Translations under genes and position numbers: made by a program
From: an uncultured Acidimicrobiales bacterium
GTDB taxonomy: Bacteria > Actinomycetota > Acidimicrobiia > Acidimicrobiales > SHLQ01
NCBI GenBank assembly: GCA_938041035.1
Contig: CALHYX010000033.1
Span: forward strand, 1 to 50,669
Direction of reading: 5' to 3'
Length of the DNA: 50,669 nt
Shown here: piece after piece, positions 8,394 through 17,053 of the stretch
Numbering within the stretch: the first letter of the stretch is position 1
How the letters are laid out: each line of letters opens with the position of its first letter
Notes under the pieces: generated by a model
The model's input: the letters and a program-made list of their open reading frames with translations, nothing else
Database searches by the model: none
Told to the model about the DNA's origin: nothing

Positions 8394-8786
8394 CTACGGC
8401 ACCCAAACGACCGGGCCGGCCCGGTCGACCGCCAGCTGCAGCCATTCGGTCGCGATGATGAGGAAGGCCATCTCGCTCGAGTCGACATCGTGCTGGCGTG
8501 CTTCGGTGAGTGTCACCCGAACGTCGTGCACGCGCGGCGGTGGATCGCCGACGCCGGTGGACTGCCGTTCGATGCCTTCGGCAAACGCCACCAGATACGG
8601 ATGGTCAACCGACACCGGGTCCCAGCCAACGCCGGTGGCATGGCGCAGCCGTTCGATGGCGATGATGACCTCGACGCTGCCGCCGGGGTTTGGTTCGAGC
8701 GTCGCGTCGACCTCGGCCCACATCAGATGGCGGTTGATCTTGTGGCGCACGGAGACGGACTCCGTCACCGTGATGCCGGTGCTCAC
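8394..8786 (-). CDS. stand-alone EF-G domain IV-like protein
   Basis: A 130-residue protein whose second half resembles domain IV of elongation factor G: YLVAFAEGIERQSTG corresponds to the helix after the EF-G strand pair, and HDVRVTLTEARQHDVDSS continues into EMAF (residues 87-108), where EF-G has VDVKVTLxxGxxHDVDSSEMAF. The C-terminal AGPVVWVP parallels the KPVLLEP end of the EF-G domain. There is no GTPase domain, and the Gly-rich loop of true EF-G domain IV is not conserved. The GTG start at 8786 overlaps the upstream stop (GTGA). It is the last gene of an acyl-CoA operon, an odd place for a translation-factor fragment, so the fold may have been reused for another task. Confidence 0.7.
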   Translation of the reverse strand: MSTGITVTESVSVRHKINRHLMWAEVDATLEPNPGGSVEVIIAIERLRHATGVGWDPVSVDHPYLVAFAEGIERQSTGVGDPPPRVHDVRVTLTEARQHDVDSSEMAFLIIATEWLQLAVDRAGPVVWVP

Positions 8787-9478
8787 GGCTCGCCGAGGCT
8801 CTCGGTGGGCAGCGGCAGATGGGCGTCGAGTACGCCGAAGTAGCGGGCCGGGTCGCCCTCGTGGTCGATGGCCAGGAGCTCGTCCCGGGTCCTCCGACTG
8901 TTCAACGCCCGGTGGGCTTCCCAGAATCCGGCCCGGATCGTCCACCCCGGTTCGCCATCGCCCGAGCGGCGCACATCGGCGCCGTTCGCCACCGCGACCG
9001 GTGGGAGCCCGGCGGCTTCGATGTCCTTGGCGACACCGGCGAGCGCGGCATCGATCTGCGAGTCGAGTTCGGGCACGTTGCGATGGGCGCTCGACCCGAG
9101 CGCACCGTGCAGGTCGCCTTCGTGGGTCATCAGATCGGCGAGCAGGAGACCGGCGTTCGCCAGCAGCGCGCCGAGCGCTTCGTCGTCACTCGCCCACCAG
9201 CGAAGCAGCTCCAGGATCGGCCGGTCGACATTGGTCTCGACCAGTTCGGCCAGCCATGGGTTCGGATCACCGCCCGCCATCACCGCCTCGGGGATGTCGC
9301 CGGCGAGGATCGCCATGGGCATCGACACGAGATGCGTGACCAGGCCCTGCACGGACCACTCCGGGCACGCCGGAACGACCTGCGTCAGCTGTTCGTCGGT
9401 CAGCATTGCCGCGGTTCCGGCCACTCGGTCCCGGATGTCGAAGTACATGGAAGCGACCGCGCTGTCGGCGCGCATCAC
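8783..9478 (-). CDS. maleylpyruvate isomerase family (MDMPI/DinB-like) protein
   Basis: A 231-residue protein with the four-helix MDMPI N-terminal domain. Diagnostic pieces are VPACPEWSVQGLVTHLV, with the metal-ligand His, and THEGDLHGALG with a further His pair. The C-terminal part (TIRAGFWEAHRALNSRRTRDEL) is the small SCP2-like region common in actinobacterial members. Characterised relatives are mycothiol-dependent, but most members have no known reaction. The start may be GTG at 9478 (GTGA overlap) or the next codon, ATG at 9475. It sits between an acyl-CoA ligase and the EF-G-like gene. Confidence 0.82.
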   Translation of the reverse strand: MMRADSAVASMYFDIRDRVAGTAAMLTDEQLTQVVPACPEWSVQGLVTHLVSMPMAILAGDIPEAVMAGGDPNPWLAELVETNVDRPILELLRWWASDDEALGALLANAGLLLADLMTHEGDLHGALGSSAHRNVPELDSQIDAALAGVAKDIEAAGLPPVAVANGADVRRSGDGEPGWTIRAGFWEAHRALNSRRTRDELLAIDHEGDPARYFGVLDAHLPLPTESLGEP

Positions 9479-11025
9479 GAAAGCTCCCCGAGCGCGTCGA
9501 GGTACTCCTGGCGCAGCGGCTTCTTATAGAGCTTGCCGGTGGGCAGGCGTGGGAGCTCGTCGCGGAAATCGATGACGCGCGGCACCTTGTAGTGAGCGAT
9601 CTCGGTCCGGGCGAACTCGCGCAGCTGTTCGGCCAGCTCGGCGCTGGCCTCGATTCCAGCCTCGGGCTGGATCACGGCGTGCACGTACTCGCCCATCTCG
9701 TCGTCGGGTAGACCGAATACGGCCACGTCGGCCACCTGGGGATGCAGCGCGAAGCACGCCTCGATCTCCTGGGGGTAGATGTTGACCCCGCCGCTGATGA
9801 TCATGAACGCCGACCGGTCCGTGAGATACAGAAAGCCGTCCTCGTCGAGGTACCCGATATCGCCCAACTTGCTCCAGTTGGGGTGCTCGGGGTGGCGGGA
9901 CTCCTTCGTCTTGGTTTCGTCGCCGTGGTATTCGAACGCCGACTCGCTCTCGAAGTAGATGAGACCGGCCTCGCCCACCGGCAGCTCGTTGCCGTCGTCG
10001 TCGCAGATGTGCGGAATGCCGACGATGGCTTTGCCCACCGAGCCCTTGTGCTCGAGCCAGTCCGCGCTGTTGGTGAACGTAAGCCCGTTGCCCTCGGTCC
10101 CGGCGTAGTACTCACAGATCACCGGGCCCCACCATTCGATCATCTGCTCCTTTACCGCGACGGGGCATGGCGCGGCGGCGTGCACACACATCTGCAGCGA
10201 CGACAGGTCGTGGGCCGTGCGGACCTGCTCGGGCAACTTGAGCAGTCGGATGAACATGGTCGGAACGACCTGGGTTGCGGTGATCGAGTACCGCTCGACG
10301 TACTCGAGGAACCGAGCCTCGTCGAAGCGCTCCATGATCACGATGGTGCCGCCCAGTTCGTGGATCCCGCCGCCCCATTGCAGCGGCGCGGAGTGATACA
10401 GCGGGGCCGGTGAGAGGTACATGGTGTGTTCGTCCATGCCGAGCAGGAATCGCTCGAGCTGGGAGATGCCACGTCGGTCGGGATCGTCGATCGTCTGGCC
10501 GGTGAGCGGCCGACGGATGCCCTTGGGTTGGCCGGTGGTGCCCGACGAGTACAACATCACGTCGCCCGCCGGTTGTTCGGCCAGTGGTTCAGCCGGCATC
10601 GAGGCCACCGCGTCCTCATAGGCCGAGAAGCCCTCGACGACGCCATCGAGCATCAGGTGATGTTCGCAGTCGGGGATGAGCCCGAGCATGGCCGAAGCCG
10701 TCTCGGCTTTCGCCATGGTCGAAACCAACACCCGCGAGCCGCTGTCGTTCACCAGATAGGCCGCCTCCTCCGGTGACAGGTACCGGTTGACCGCCGTGAA
10801 ATACAGCCCCGAACGCAACGCGGCCCAGTAGACCTCGAAGAACCGCGGGTGGTTCTCGGCGAGCATGGCGATGCGGTCCCCGGGCCGCAGACCCTGGGCG
10901 AAGAGCCACTGGGCGAACTGGTTCGATCGGTCGTTCAGCTCGCGGTAGGTCGTTACGTCGCCCGTCGCGGCCATGATGATGGCGGGCTTGTCGGGGGTTT
11001 CGATGGCGTGGTGGCCGGGGTACAT
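9475..11025 (-). CDS. AMP-dependent fatty acid/carboxylic acid-CoA ligase
   Basis: A 516-residue class I adenylate-forming enzyme. Seen: the P-loop YSSGTTGQPKGIRRP, the A5 motif EYYAGTEGNG, the hinge region DIGYLDEDGFLYLTDR followed by ISGGVNIYPQEIE, and the catalytic C-terminal lysine region LPRLPTGKLYKKPLR. It should convert a free acid plus ATP and CoA to an acyl-CoA, the entry step for the crotonase and dehydratase encoded upstream. Start MYPGHHAIE at 11025, with GAGGAG 12 bases before. Confidence 0.9.
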   Translation of the reverse strand: MYPGHHAIETPDKPAIIMAATGDVTTYRELNDRSNQFAQWLFAQGLRPGDRIAMLAENHPRFFEVYWAALRSGLYFTAVNRYLSPEEAAYLVNDSGSRVLVSTMAKAETASAMLGLIPDCEHHLMLDGVVEGFSAYEDAVASMPAEPLAEQPAGDVMLYSSGTTGQPKGIRRPLTGQTIDDPDRRGISQLERFLLGMDEHTMYLSPAPLYHSAPLQWGGGIHELGGTIVIMERFDEARFLEYVERYSITATQVVPTMFIRLLKLPEQVRTAHDLSSLQMCVHAAAPCPVAVKEQMIEWWGPVICEYYAGTEGNGLTFTNSADWLEHKGSVGKAIVGIPHICDDDGNELPVGEAGLIYFESESAFEYHGDETKTKESRHPEHPNWSKLGDIGYLDEDGFLYLTDRSAFMIISGGVNIYPQEIEACFALHPQVADVAVFGLPDDEMGEYVHAVIQPEAGIEASAELAEQLREFARTEIAHYKVPRVIDFRDELPRLPTGKLYKKPLRQEYLDALGELS

Positions 11026-11044
11026 GGATGCGGTGCGCTCCTCG

Positions 11045-11854
11045 TTAGGTTCCGGTGAAATCGGTATCGCGTTTCTCGCGCCGGGCGCGGCTCGCCTCGG
11101 CGAAATCGCCCGATCGGCTCGAGAGCTCGATGGCCAGACCCTCGTCCTCGAGGTGGCGGGCCAGGTCGACCGTGAGCGATCGCTGCACGAGGGTTTTGGT
11201 CAGGCCTACCGCGACCGTCGCCGCGGTAGCGAGGCGATCGACGAGTTCGGCGCTGGCGGCGGCCACCTCGGCCGCGGGCACCGCCTGGTGGATCAGACCC
11301 CAGTCGGCGGCCTGCTCGCCGCTGATCTTGTCGCCCAGCATCAGCATGCGCTTGGCCCGGGCCACGCCTATCAGCCGGGGGATCAGCCACGAGGCCCCGC
11401 TGTCGGGGGTGAAGCCGGATTCGGTGAACGGTGTCCACAGCCGAGCGTCGTCGGCGGCGACGACGAAGTCGCTGGCCAACGCGAGGTTGAGCCCGAGCCC
11501 GATCGCCCAGCCGGTGACACTCGTGACGATCGGGGTCTGCACCTCCACCATCGTGGGCACGAGTCGGTTCACGTGCCAGCGCATCTGGCGCTGGGTGGTG
11601 CCGGCTCGGGCCGGCTTGGCGTCACCGCCTCGCAGCGAGAGGTCGAACCCGGAACAGAAGTGGTCGCCCGTGCCGGTGAGGTGAATGACGCGCACCTCGG
11701 CGTCGGAGCCGGCGGCGTCGAAGGTCTCGATCAGCGCCGTCACCATGTCGTCGGTGATGGCGTTGCGGCGTTCTGGTCGGTCGAGGGTGACGCGGAGAAC
11801 CCCGCCGTTCCTTTCGGTGAGCAGTCCTTCGACCGGATCGGGGTAGGGCTTCAT
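11045..11854 (-). CDS. enoyl-CoA hydratase/isomerase (crotonase) family protein
   Basis: A 269-residue crotonase. Seen: DRPERRNAI, the oxyanion-hole region FCSGFDLS, and SVTGWAIGLGLNLALASD followed by FTESGFTPDSGASWLIPRLIG, then the helix AKRMLMLGDKISGEQAADWG. The position that often holds the catalytic Glu pair reads FTESG, so a Glu is present but shifted relative to the classic PE motif. The start at 11854 overlaps the MaoC-like stop (ATGA). It probably hydrates or isomerises an unsaturated acyl-CoA made by the ligase of the same operon. Confidence 0.87.
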   Translation of the reverse strand: MKPYPDPVEGLLTERNGGVLRVTLDRPERRNAITDDMVTALIETFDAAGSDAEVRVIHLTGTGDHFCSGFDLSLRGGDAKPARAGTTQRQMRWHVNRLVPTMVEVQTPIVTSVTGWAIGLGLNLALASDFVVAADDARLWTPFTESGFTPDSGASWLIPRLIGVARAKRMLMLGDKISGEQAADWGLIHQAVPAAEVAAASAELVDRLATAATVAVGLTKTLVQRSLTVDLARHLEDEGLAIELSSRSGDFAEASRARREKRDTDFTGT

Positions 11855-13131
11855 GGTGTGTCCTCGCTGGTCGCGAACCGATCGATCAATGCCTCGAGCG
11901 TGGCCGCGCAGTCCGTCGCGCCGCCCGGCGGTTCGGGTAACCGCACCGCACCGTGTTCCCGGCTCGGCAACAGCACGGTGGCGTGGCCGGGGCAGGTGAT
12001 CTCGCCCCGCTGATTCTCACCCCACACGTCGAGATCGACGGCCGGTCGATCGCCGTCGGCGAGGTACTTGCGGGTGACCCGACCCTGCATGCGATGCAGG
12101 TCGCCGACGTAGTTGAACTTCCGGAACTCCACGTCGAGGTTCGCCAGCCAGGCGTCGTCGCCCATCCAGTCGGTGCACACGTGCACCAGCCAGGTCTCGC
12201 GCATGCGGCCGTAGTCGTAGATGGCGGGGCTGCCGGCGCGTGCCGCCCAAGCGGGGTCCCAGTGCACGCGCTGGTGCACGTCGGGGATGTTCAGGTCGTC
12301 GGGGCGGAAGAACCCCGGGGTCTTCCGGCGCTGTTGTTGGGCCAGGCGCAGTGCCTTCACGCCGTATAGCCCCATGCCCATGCCGGTGTGCCACACGACG
12401 ATGTCGGTGACCCGCAGCGGTCCCTTGACCAGCTCCGGCAGTTCGTCGCCCTCCTCGACGTCCTCCCACCAACGCGACTCGGCCCCCCGACGCCGCTCGG
12501 GTTCGGCCAGGGTCGCTTCGGCGATCTCGGCGAGTTGGTCGTCGTCGTAGGGCTCGATCGGGGAAGCCTCACCGACGGCGCCGGATGTTGTTCGTTCGAC
12601 CTTTCCCCGGTCGGTGCGGATCATCAGTCGGTACTGCGCCGACAACATGTGGTCCGGCGCCGCGAAGACCTCGCCGGTCCATTCGTGCACCGTGCGGTCG
12701 GCGAATTCGCTCGACTTGTCGTGCACGCCCACGAGTGCGTTGCGGCGGGTGATGTGTTGGTGCGGCCGCACGGGGGCCCACCACTCGCGGTAGCTCCCGG
12801 AGTAGTAGGCGTGGGCGCCCTTGAGCGGGTCGCCCTTCAGCAGCGCTTTCGTGTCGGGGTCGAGGTCCTGCACCTCGTTGTGGCCAATGAGCGTGTCGCC
12901 GCCGTTGATGTTCGGGGAACCGATCGGCCCGCCCCACACCGAGTTGGCGGCGTAGTCGGGATCGCACCAGAGCGGGTTGTCGTCGCCGCAGGCTTCGGAC
13001 ACGGCGCGGAAGGCGTCGGTACCCGGAGATCGATACCACGGCGGCTGGGGATGGGGTTGGGCGACGCCGATGCGCGCTCGCAGGGTGGCGATGCGCTCAT
13101 CGGTGATCGCCGGCCTGCCGCCATCGCTCAT
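11851..13131 (-). CDS. MaoC-like acyl dehydratase (double hotdog)
   Basis: A 426-residue protein with an N-terminal FAS1/MaoC-type dehydratase domain (YSGSYREWWAPVRPHQHITRR) and a second hotdog region beginning WWEDVEEGDELPELVKGPL, followed by VDLDVWGENQRGEITCPGHATVLLP in short pieces typical of such dehydratases. It likely catalyses hydration or dehydration of an enoyl-CoA. The frame is open far upstream, but the ATG at 13131 (MSDGGRPAITDERIA) is preceded by GGGAGGGA, and longer versions would cross the bidirectional promoter. It is the first gene of the minus-strand operon. Confidence 0.82.
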   Translation of the reverse strand: MSDGGRPAITDERIATLRARIGVAQPHPQPPWYRSPGTDAFRAVSEACGDDNPLWCDPDYAANSVWGGPIGSPNINGGDTLIGHNEVQDLDPDTKALLKGDPLKGAHAYYSGSYREWWAPVRPHQHITRRNALVGVHDKSSEFADRTVHEWTGEVFAAPDHMLSAQYRLMIRTDRGKVERTTSGAVGEASPIEPYDDDQLAEIAEATLAEPERRRGAESRWWEDVEEGDELPELVKGPLRVTDIVVWHTGMGMGLYGVKALRLAQQQRRKTPGFFRPDDLNIPDVHQRVHWDPAWAARAGSPAIYDYGRMRETWLVHVCTDWMGDDAWLANLDVEFRKFNYVGDLHRMQGRVTRKYLADGDRPAVDLDVWGENQRGEITCPGHATVLLPSREHGAVRLPEPPGGATDCAATLEALIDRFATSEDTP

Positions 13132-13175
13132 CAGCAGTCCCTCCCCATCGCCATCTGACGCCAATGGCATCGCCG

Positions 13176-13184
13176 GATAATGTA
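13176..13184. promoter_or_regulatory. candidate bidirectional promoter core
   Basis: The 65 bases between the divergent acyl-CoA operons contain GATAATGTA. Read on the plus strand it offers a GATAAT or TAATGT -10 box for the acyl-CoA dehydrogenase operon; on the minus strand TACATT serves the MaoC-like operon, leaving a leader of roughly 40 bases with a ribosome-binding site. A near-palindromic shared -10 would couple both transcripts. No convincing -35 box was seen on either side. Confidence 0.4.
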
Positions 13185-13196
13185 GCCAACCAACCA

Positions 13197-14507
13197 ATGG
13201 GGATGGAAACACACCGCGTGGACACGGCAGTGCCCGACAGCACGAAGCGGCTCGGACTGACCTCCGAAACCAGCGACGCTGAGCTGGTCTCCCTCGTCGA
13301 TTCGTGGGTTGAGGCCAACGTCCCCGAACCCTGGCGAGCCGCGGCCCCCGGGGGGCGCAGCGCGATTCGGGCGGTACGCCCCCGCGCCGACTACGAGGCC
13401 TGGTATCCGACGCTGGCCGCATCCGGGTTGGCCGTGGCCACGTGGCCGTTGGCCTACGGCGGGCTCGACCTCTCGCCGCGCCAGGCTCGGGTCATCGAAG
13501 GGCGGTTGGCGCCGTACAACCTCGGTCGGCTCAACCCGCTCGGCCTGCACAACATGGCGCCCGCCCTGTTCGCCCACGGCACCGAGGAGCAGCGCCTGCG
13601 CTTCCTCCCGCCGATGGTCGCCAACCGGGAGCGATGGTGCCAGATGTTCTCCGAGCCCGGCGCGGGATCGGACCTGGCCTCGCTCGCCATGAAGGCCGAC
13701 CGCGATGGCGACGAATGGGTGCTGACCGGCCAGAAGGTCTGGAGCACGTGGGCCCATCGCTCGGAGTTTGCGATCTGCCTCGCCCGCACCGATACCGCCG
13801 CTCCCAAGCGCAAGGGCATCACCTACTTCCTGGTCGATCTGCGCAGTCCGGGCATCGAGGTGCGCGAGCTGCGTCACATGGGCGGTCGGGTCGACTTCGA
13901 CGAGGTGTGGCTCGACGAGGTGCGGGTGCCCGATTTTCATCGCGTCGGCGCCGCCGGCGACGGCTGGCGCGTCGCCGGTTCAACCCTGGCCGGCGAACGA
14001 CAAATGGTGGCCGGTTCGGGTTCGGGCGGCGTCGATCGCATCGGCGGCAGCGGCGTGATGCGCACCATGGAGCGGTTCGATGAGCTGGAGGTGAGGGCGT
14101 CGGAGCAGGACCATCTCCTGAGGCTCTACGCCGAGGAACGTATTCGGGCGTGGACCAACGAACGGGTGCGAGCGACGGTGAAGGCCGGTGGTACCCCGGG
14201 GCCGGCGGCCTCGATCGGCAAGGTGCACCAGGGGTCGCTGAACCAGGCGATCCAGCTCGCCGCCACCAACCTGCTCGGCGCGGCCGCTACCGCCTTCCCG
14301 GAGGTCGGCGTCGTCGCCGAGGCCGGGATCGACGGCTGGGCCGATGCGCTGCCCTATGAAGTGGCGAGCATGATCCGCAGCCGGGCCAACACCATCGAAG
14401 GTGGTACGACCGAAGTGAACAAGAACGTGCTCGGCGAGAGGGTGCTCGGACTGCCTCGCGAACCCGACCCGTTTCACGGCGCCAACTGGGAGGACACCCC
14501 TCGATGA
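13197..14507 (+). CDS. acyl-CoA dehydrogenase
   Basis: A flavoprotein of about 436 residues that oxidises an acyl-CoA to the 2,3-enoyl-CoA. Seen: the flavin and substrate contact segment CQMFSEPGAGSDLASL, TGQKVWSTWAH, and the C-terminal TIEGGTTEVNKNVLGERVLG, which ends the ACAD fold. The start is uncertain: ATG at 13164 would overlap the -10 box, so 13197 (MGMETHRVD) or 13203 is preferred. It leads a seven-gene plus-strand operon of acyl-CoA enzymes and faces the MaoC-like operon. Substrate chain or ring type is unknown. Confidence 0.86.
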   Translation: MGMETHRVDTAVPDSTKRLGLTSETSDAELVSLVDSWVEANVPEPWRAAAPGGRSAIRAVRPRADYEAWYPTLAASGLAVATWPLAYGGLDLSPRQARVIEGRLAPYNLGRLNPLGLHNMAPALFAHGTEEQRLRFLPPMVANRERWCQMFSEPGAGSDLASLAMKADRDGDEWVLTGQKVWSTWAHRSEFAICLARTDTAAPKRKGITYFLVDLRSPGIEVRELRHMGGRVDFDEVWLDEVRVPDFHRVGAAGDGWRVAGSTLAGERQMVAGSGSGGVDRIGGSGVMRTMERFDELEVRASEQDHLLRLYAEERIRAWTNERVRATVKAGGTPGPAASIGKVHQGSLNQAIQLAATNLLGAAATAFPEVGVVAEAGIDGWADALPYEVASMIRSRANTIEGGTTEVNKNVLGERVLGLPREPDPFHGANWEDTPR

Positions 14508-15322
14508 CCGCCTCTGGCAACTATGACCATCTCATCGTCGAACGCGAGGGGCCGGTCGGCTGGCTGATCAATGACCGGCCCGACGTCCGCAACGCGATGA
14601 ACAACGCCATGCGCGACGAATTCGCTGAGGCGTGGAAGGAACTCGACGCCGACCCGGCCGTCCGGGTGATCGTGCACACCGGCAACGGGCGCGACTTCCA
14701 GACCGGCGTCGACGTCTCCGAACTGGCGACCGACGGTGTGGGCATGGAGCGGTACCGCCAGTCGATGGAGGACTTCGACGTGCACTTCACGTCGTGGCAC
14801 CAGGGCGTCTGGAAGCCGGTGATCACCGCCGTGAACGGCATCTGCTGCGGGGGCGGGTTCCACTGGGTGGCCGACGCCGACATCGTCATCGCCGCCAGCG
14901 ACGCCCAGTTTTTCGACCCCCATACCTCGGTCGGACAGGTGGTGGCAATCGAGGCGATCGGGCTGATGAAGAAGATGCCGGTCGAGGCGGTGATGCGCAT
15001 GGCGTTCATGGGCAAGTACGAACGCGTCGGTGCCGACCGCGCCTACGAACTGGGCATGATCTCCGAGATCGTCGACCCGCCCGCCCGGCTCCGCGAGCGA
15101 GCACAAGAGCTCGGCGAGACCATCGCCAAGAACTCGCCGGCGGCCATGGCGGCCACCAAGAAGGCGCTCTGGGGTGCTCTCGAGGCCGGTCTCACCGACG
15201 CGTGTAAGGAAGGGGCGAAGCACCTCGTGTCGATGTGGGGCCACCCCGACCAGAACGAAGGTCCCGCCGCGTTTGCCGACAAGCGCGAACCGCGGTGGCA
15301 GTCGCTCGACGGCGACACGTGA
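14504..15322 (+). CDS. enoyl-CoA hydratase/isomerase paralogue A
   Basis: A 272-residue crotonase-fold protein. Seen: NDRPDVRNAMNNAM, FQTGVDVSEL for the oxyanion hole, NGICCGGGFHWVADADIVIA, and FFDPHTSVGQVVAIEAIGL. Where classic hydratases have the catalytic PE, this protein has Pro-His, as does its paralogue at 17050-17727, so it may be an isomerase, hydrolase or lyase rather than a simple hydratase. It overlaps both neighbours by four bases (ATGA and GTGA). Confidence 0.86.
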   Translation: MTASGNYDHLIVEREGPVGWLINDRPDVRNAMNNAMRDEFAEAWKELDADPAVRVIVHTGNGRDFQTGVDVSELATDGVGMERYRQSMEDFDVHFTSWHQGVWKPVITAVNGICCGGGFHWVADADIVIAASDAQFFDPHTSVGQVVAIEAIGLMKKMPVEAVMRMAFMGKYERVGADRAYELGMISEIVDPPARLRERAQELGETIAKNSPAAMAATKKALWGALEAGLTDACKEGAKHLVSMWGHPDQNEGPAAFADKREPRWQSLDGDT

Positions 15323-16665
15323 CGAACCTCTTCGACCTGCTCGCCGATCATCCGTTCGCCGAGGACGAAGCGCTGGTGCACACGATCGACTCGAGCCTCA
15401 CCAAAGCCGAGGTGCTGGCACTCGTCCGCGAGCGGGCGGCCGCCATCGACGCCGCGCCCGGGACGCCCGTACCGGTGGTCGCCGACGGGGTCGACGCCGT
15501 CGTCGCCATGTTCGCCTGCTGGCAGGTCGGCGCGGTGTTTGTGCCGGTGAATCCCCGCCAGCCCCAATCGGCCATCGACGATGCGATCCAGCGCCCGGCG
15601 GCGCCCCCGGGGACCGGTACCGCATTCGTGCTGTGGACCTCGGGCACGACCGGTGCTCCCAAGCCCGTCTTTCACACCCACGAGGCCTACCTGGAGATCA
15701 TCGACCGGGTGCTGGGACCCCTGCGGGGTACGGCCAGCAAGCCCGCCGGGGATGGAGCCCCGGAGCCCGCTCGGCGGCCATCGCCAAACCTGATTCCGGT
15801 TTCGCTCGCGCTGAACGCCGGGATCTACAACGCGCTCTTCGGCCTCAGGGCGGGCGCGCCGCTCGTGATCATGGACGGCTTCGACACCACATCGTTCCAA
15901 ACGCTCGTCGAGCGCCATCGCATTCGCTCCACCGTCCTGCCCCCCGCAGCGATGGCGATGCTCAGCGACGATGAGTCGCTCGTCTCGATCGATCCCCTCC
16001 GCTACATCCGCTCGATCACCGCGCCGCTCTCGCCGTTTCAGGCCCGTCGATTCGCCGGCCGCTTCGGCGTGACCGTGCTCAACGGCTACGGCCAGGCCGA
16101 GATCGGCGAGGTGGTCGGGTGGACGGCCGCAGACGCGAAGGAACACCCGGACCGCATCGGCGCCATCGGTCGGCCGCACCCCGGCGTCGACGTACGAATC
16201 GACGAACCGGACACCAACGGCGTGGGTGAGCTCCTGGTGCGACCGCCGAACACCGCTGTCGGTCTCGCTCCGGATCGCTTGACCGCCGACGGTCACGTGC
16301 GCACCGGTGATCTGGCTCGAATCGACGACGCCGGCTTCGTCTGGCTCGAAGGTCGGATCGGCGATGTCATCAACCGAGGCGGCAACAAGGTGTTCCCGGC
16401 CGAGGTCGAAGAGGTGCTGCGTTCGGTCCCCGGGGTGCACGACGCGGCGGTGATCGCGATGCCCGACGACCGGCTCGGTGAAGTCCCGGTGGCGTTCGTG
16501 GTCGGCGAAGCGTTGGCCGACCTCGAAACGAGTTGTCGCGAGCATTTGGCGCCGTACAAGGTGCCGACTCGGTTCGAGGCAATCGACGCGCTGCCGCGCA
16601 ACGAGGTAGGCAAGGTGCTGCGCCGCGAGCTCGCCAACCGGTTGGAGCCTCATGAGTCCGAGTAA
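15319..16665 (+). CDS. short AMP-dependent acyl-CoA ligase
   Basis: A 448-residue adenylate-forming enzyme, shorter than the usual 500-550. Seen: P-loop LWTSGTTGAPKPVFHTH, A5 motif LNGYGQAEIGEV, the hinge TGDLARIDDAGFVWLEGR, NRGGNKVFPAEVEEVL, and the C-terminal lysine in LPRNEVGKVLRREL, so all catalytic parts are present and the N-terminal region is compact. The GTG at 15319 overlaps the crotonase stop (GTGA). It should activate the acid fed into the dehydrogenase and crotonases of this operon. Confidence 0.87.
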   Translation: MTNLFDLLADHPFAEDEALVHTIDSSLTKAEVLALVRERAAAIDAAPGTPVPVVADGVDAVVAMFACWQVGAVFVPVNPRQPQSAIDDAIQRPAAPPGTGTAFVLWTSGTTGAPKPVFHTHEAYLEIIDRVLGPLRGTASKPAGDGAPEPARRPSPNLIPVSLALNAGIYNALFGLRAGAPLVIMDGFDTTSFQTLVERHRIRSTVLPPAAMAMLSDDESLVSIDPLRYIRSITAPLSPFQARRFAGRFGVTVLNGYGQAEIGEVVGWTAADAKEHPDRIGAIGRPHPGVDVRIDEPDTNGVGELLVRPPNTAVGLAPDRLTADGHVRTGDLARIDDAGFVWLEGRIGDVINRGGNKVFPAEVEEVLRSVPGVHDAAVIAMPDDRLGEVPVAFVVGEALADLETSCREHLAPYKVPTRFEAIDALPRNEVGKVLRRELANRLEPHESE

Positions 16666-17053
16666 CGCTTCGATTGAGCCGGGCATCATCAGCGATGATG
16701 CCGACCGGTTGGCCGCGTTCTACCTGGAGGCCCTGGGGTTTCACCTGCACCGGGAGCTCTCGTTCCCGGCGGGCGAGGTGCGGCGGCTCGTGCGGGGGGC
16801 GGCTCAGCTCAAGATCTACCAACCCGCCGAACCCAACGGTCCCCCCGCGCGTCCCGCCGAGTGGCACCGCCGGGCCGGGTGGGCCTACGCCGCACTTCAC
16901 GTCGACGACGCCGCCGCCGAGGTCGCCGCGGTGCGTGAACACGGCGGCTCGGTGATCACCGACGTCACCAACCATCGCCCGGGCGCGCACTTCGCGCTTG
17001 TGGCCGACCCCGAGGGAAACGTGTGGGAAATCCTCCAGGAGGATGGCCCGTGA
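16652..17053 (+). CDS. VOC-superfamily (glyoxalase-like) protein
   Basis: A 133-residue vicinal-oxygen-chelate protein with paired beta-alpha-beta-beta-beta modules: ADRLAAFYLEALGFHLHRE, then WAYAALHVDDAAAEVAAVREHGG in pieces, and the closing LVADPEGNVWEILQ that supplies a metal-binding Glu in the family. Members include dioxygenases, epimerases such as methylmalonyl-CoA epimerase, and resistance proteins. The start overlaps the ligase gene by 14 bases. Within this operon an isomerase or epimerase acting on a CoA ester is plausible but unproven. Confidence 0.8.
   Translation: MSPSNASIEPGIISDDADRLAAFYLEALGFHLHRELSFPAGEVRRLVRGAAQLKIYQPAEPNGPPARPAEWHRRAGWAYAALHVDDAAAEVAAVREHGGSVITDVTNHRPGAHFALVADPEGNVWEILQEDGP

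Noticed and set aside
13164..13196. Upstream ATG of the acyl-CoA dehydrogenase gene
   Set aside because: It would precede the likely -10 box (13176-13183), so the transcript would not contain it.
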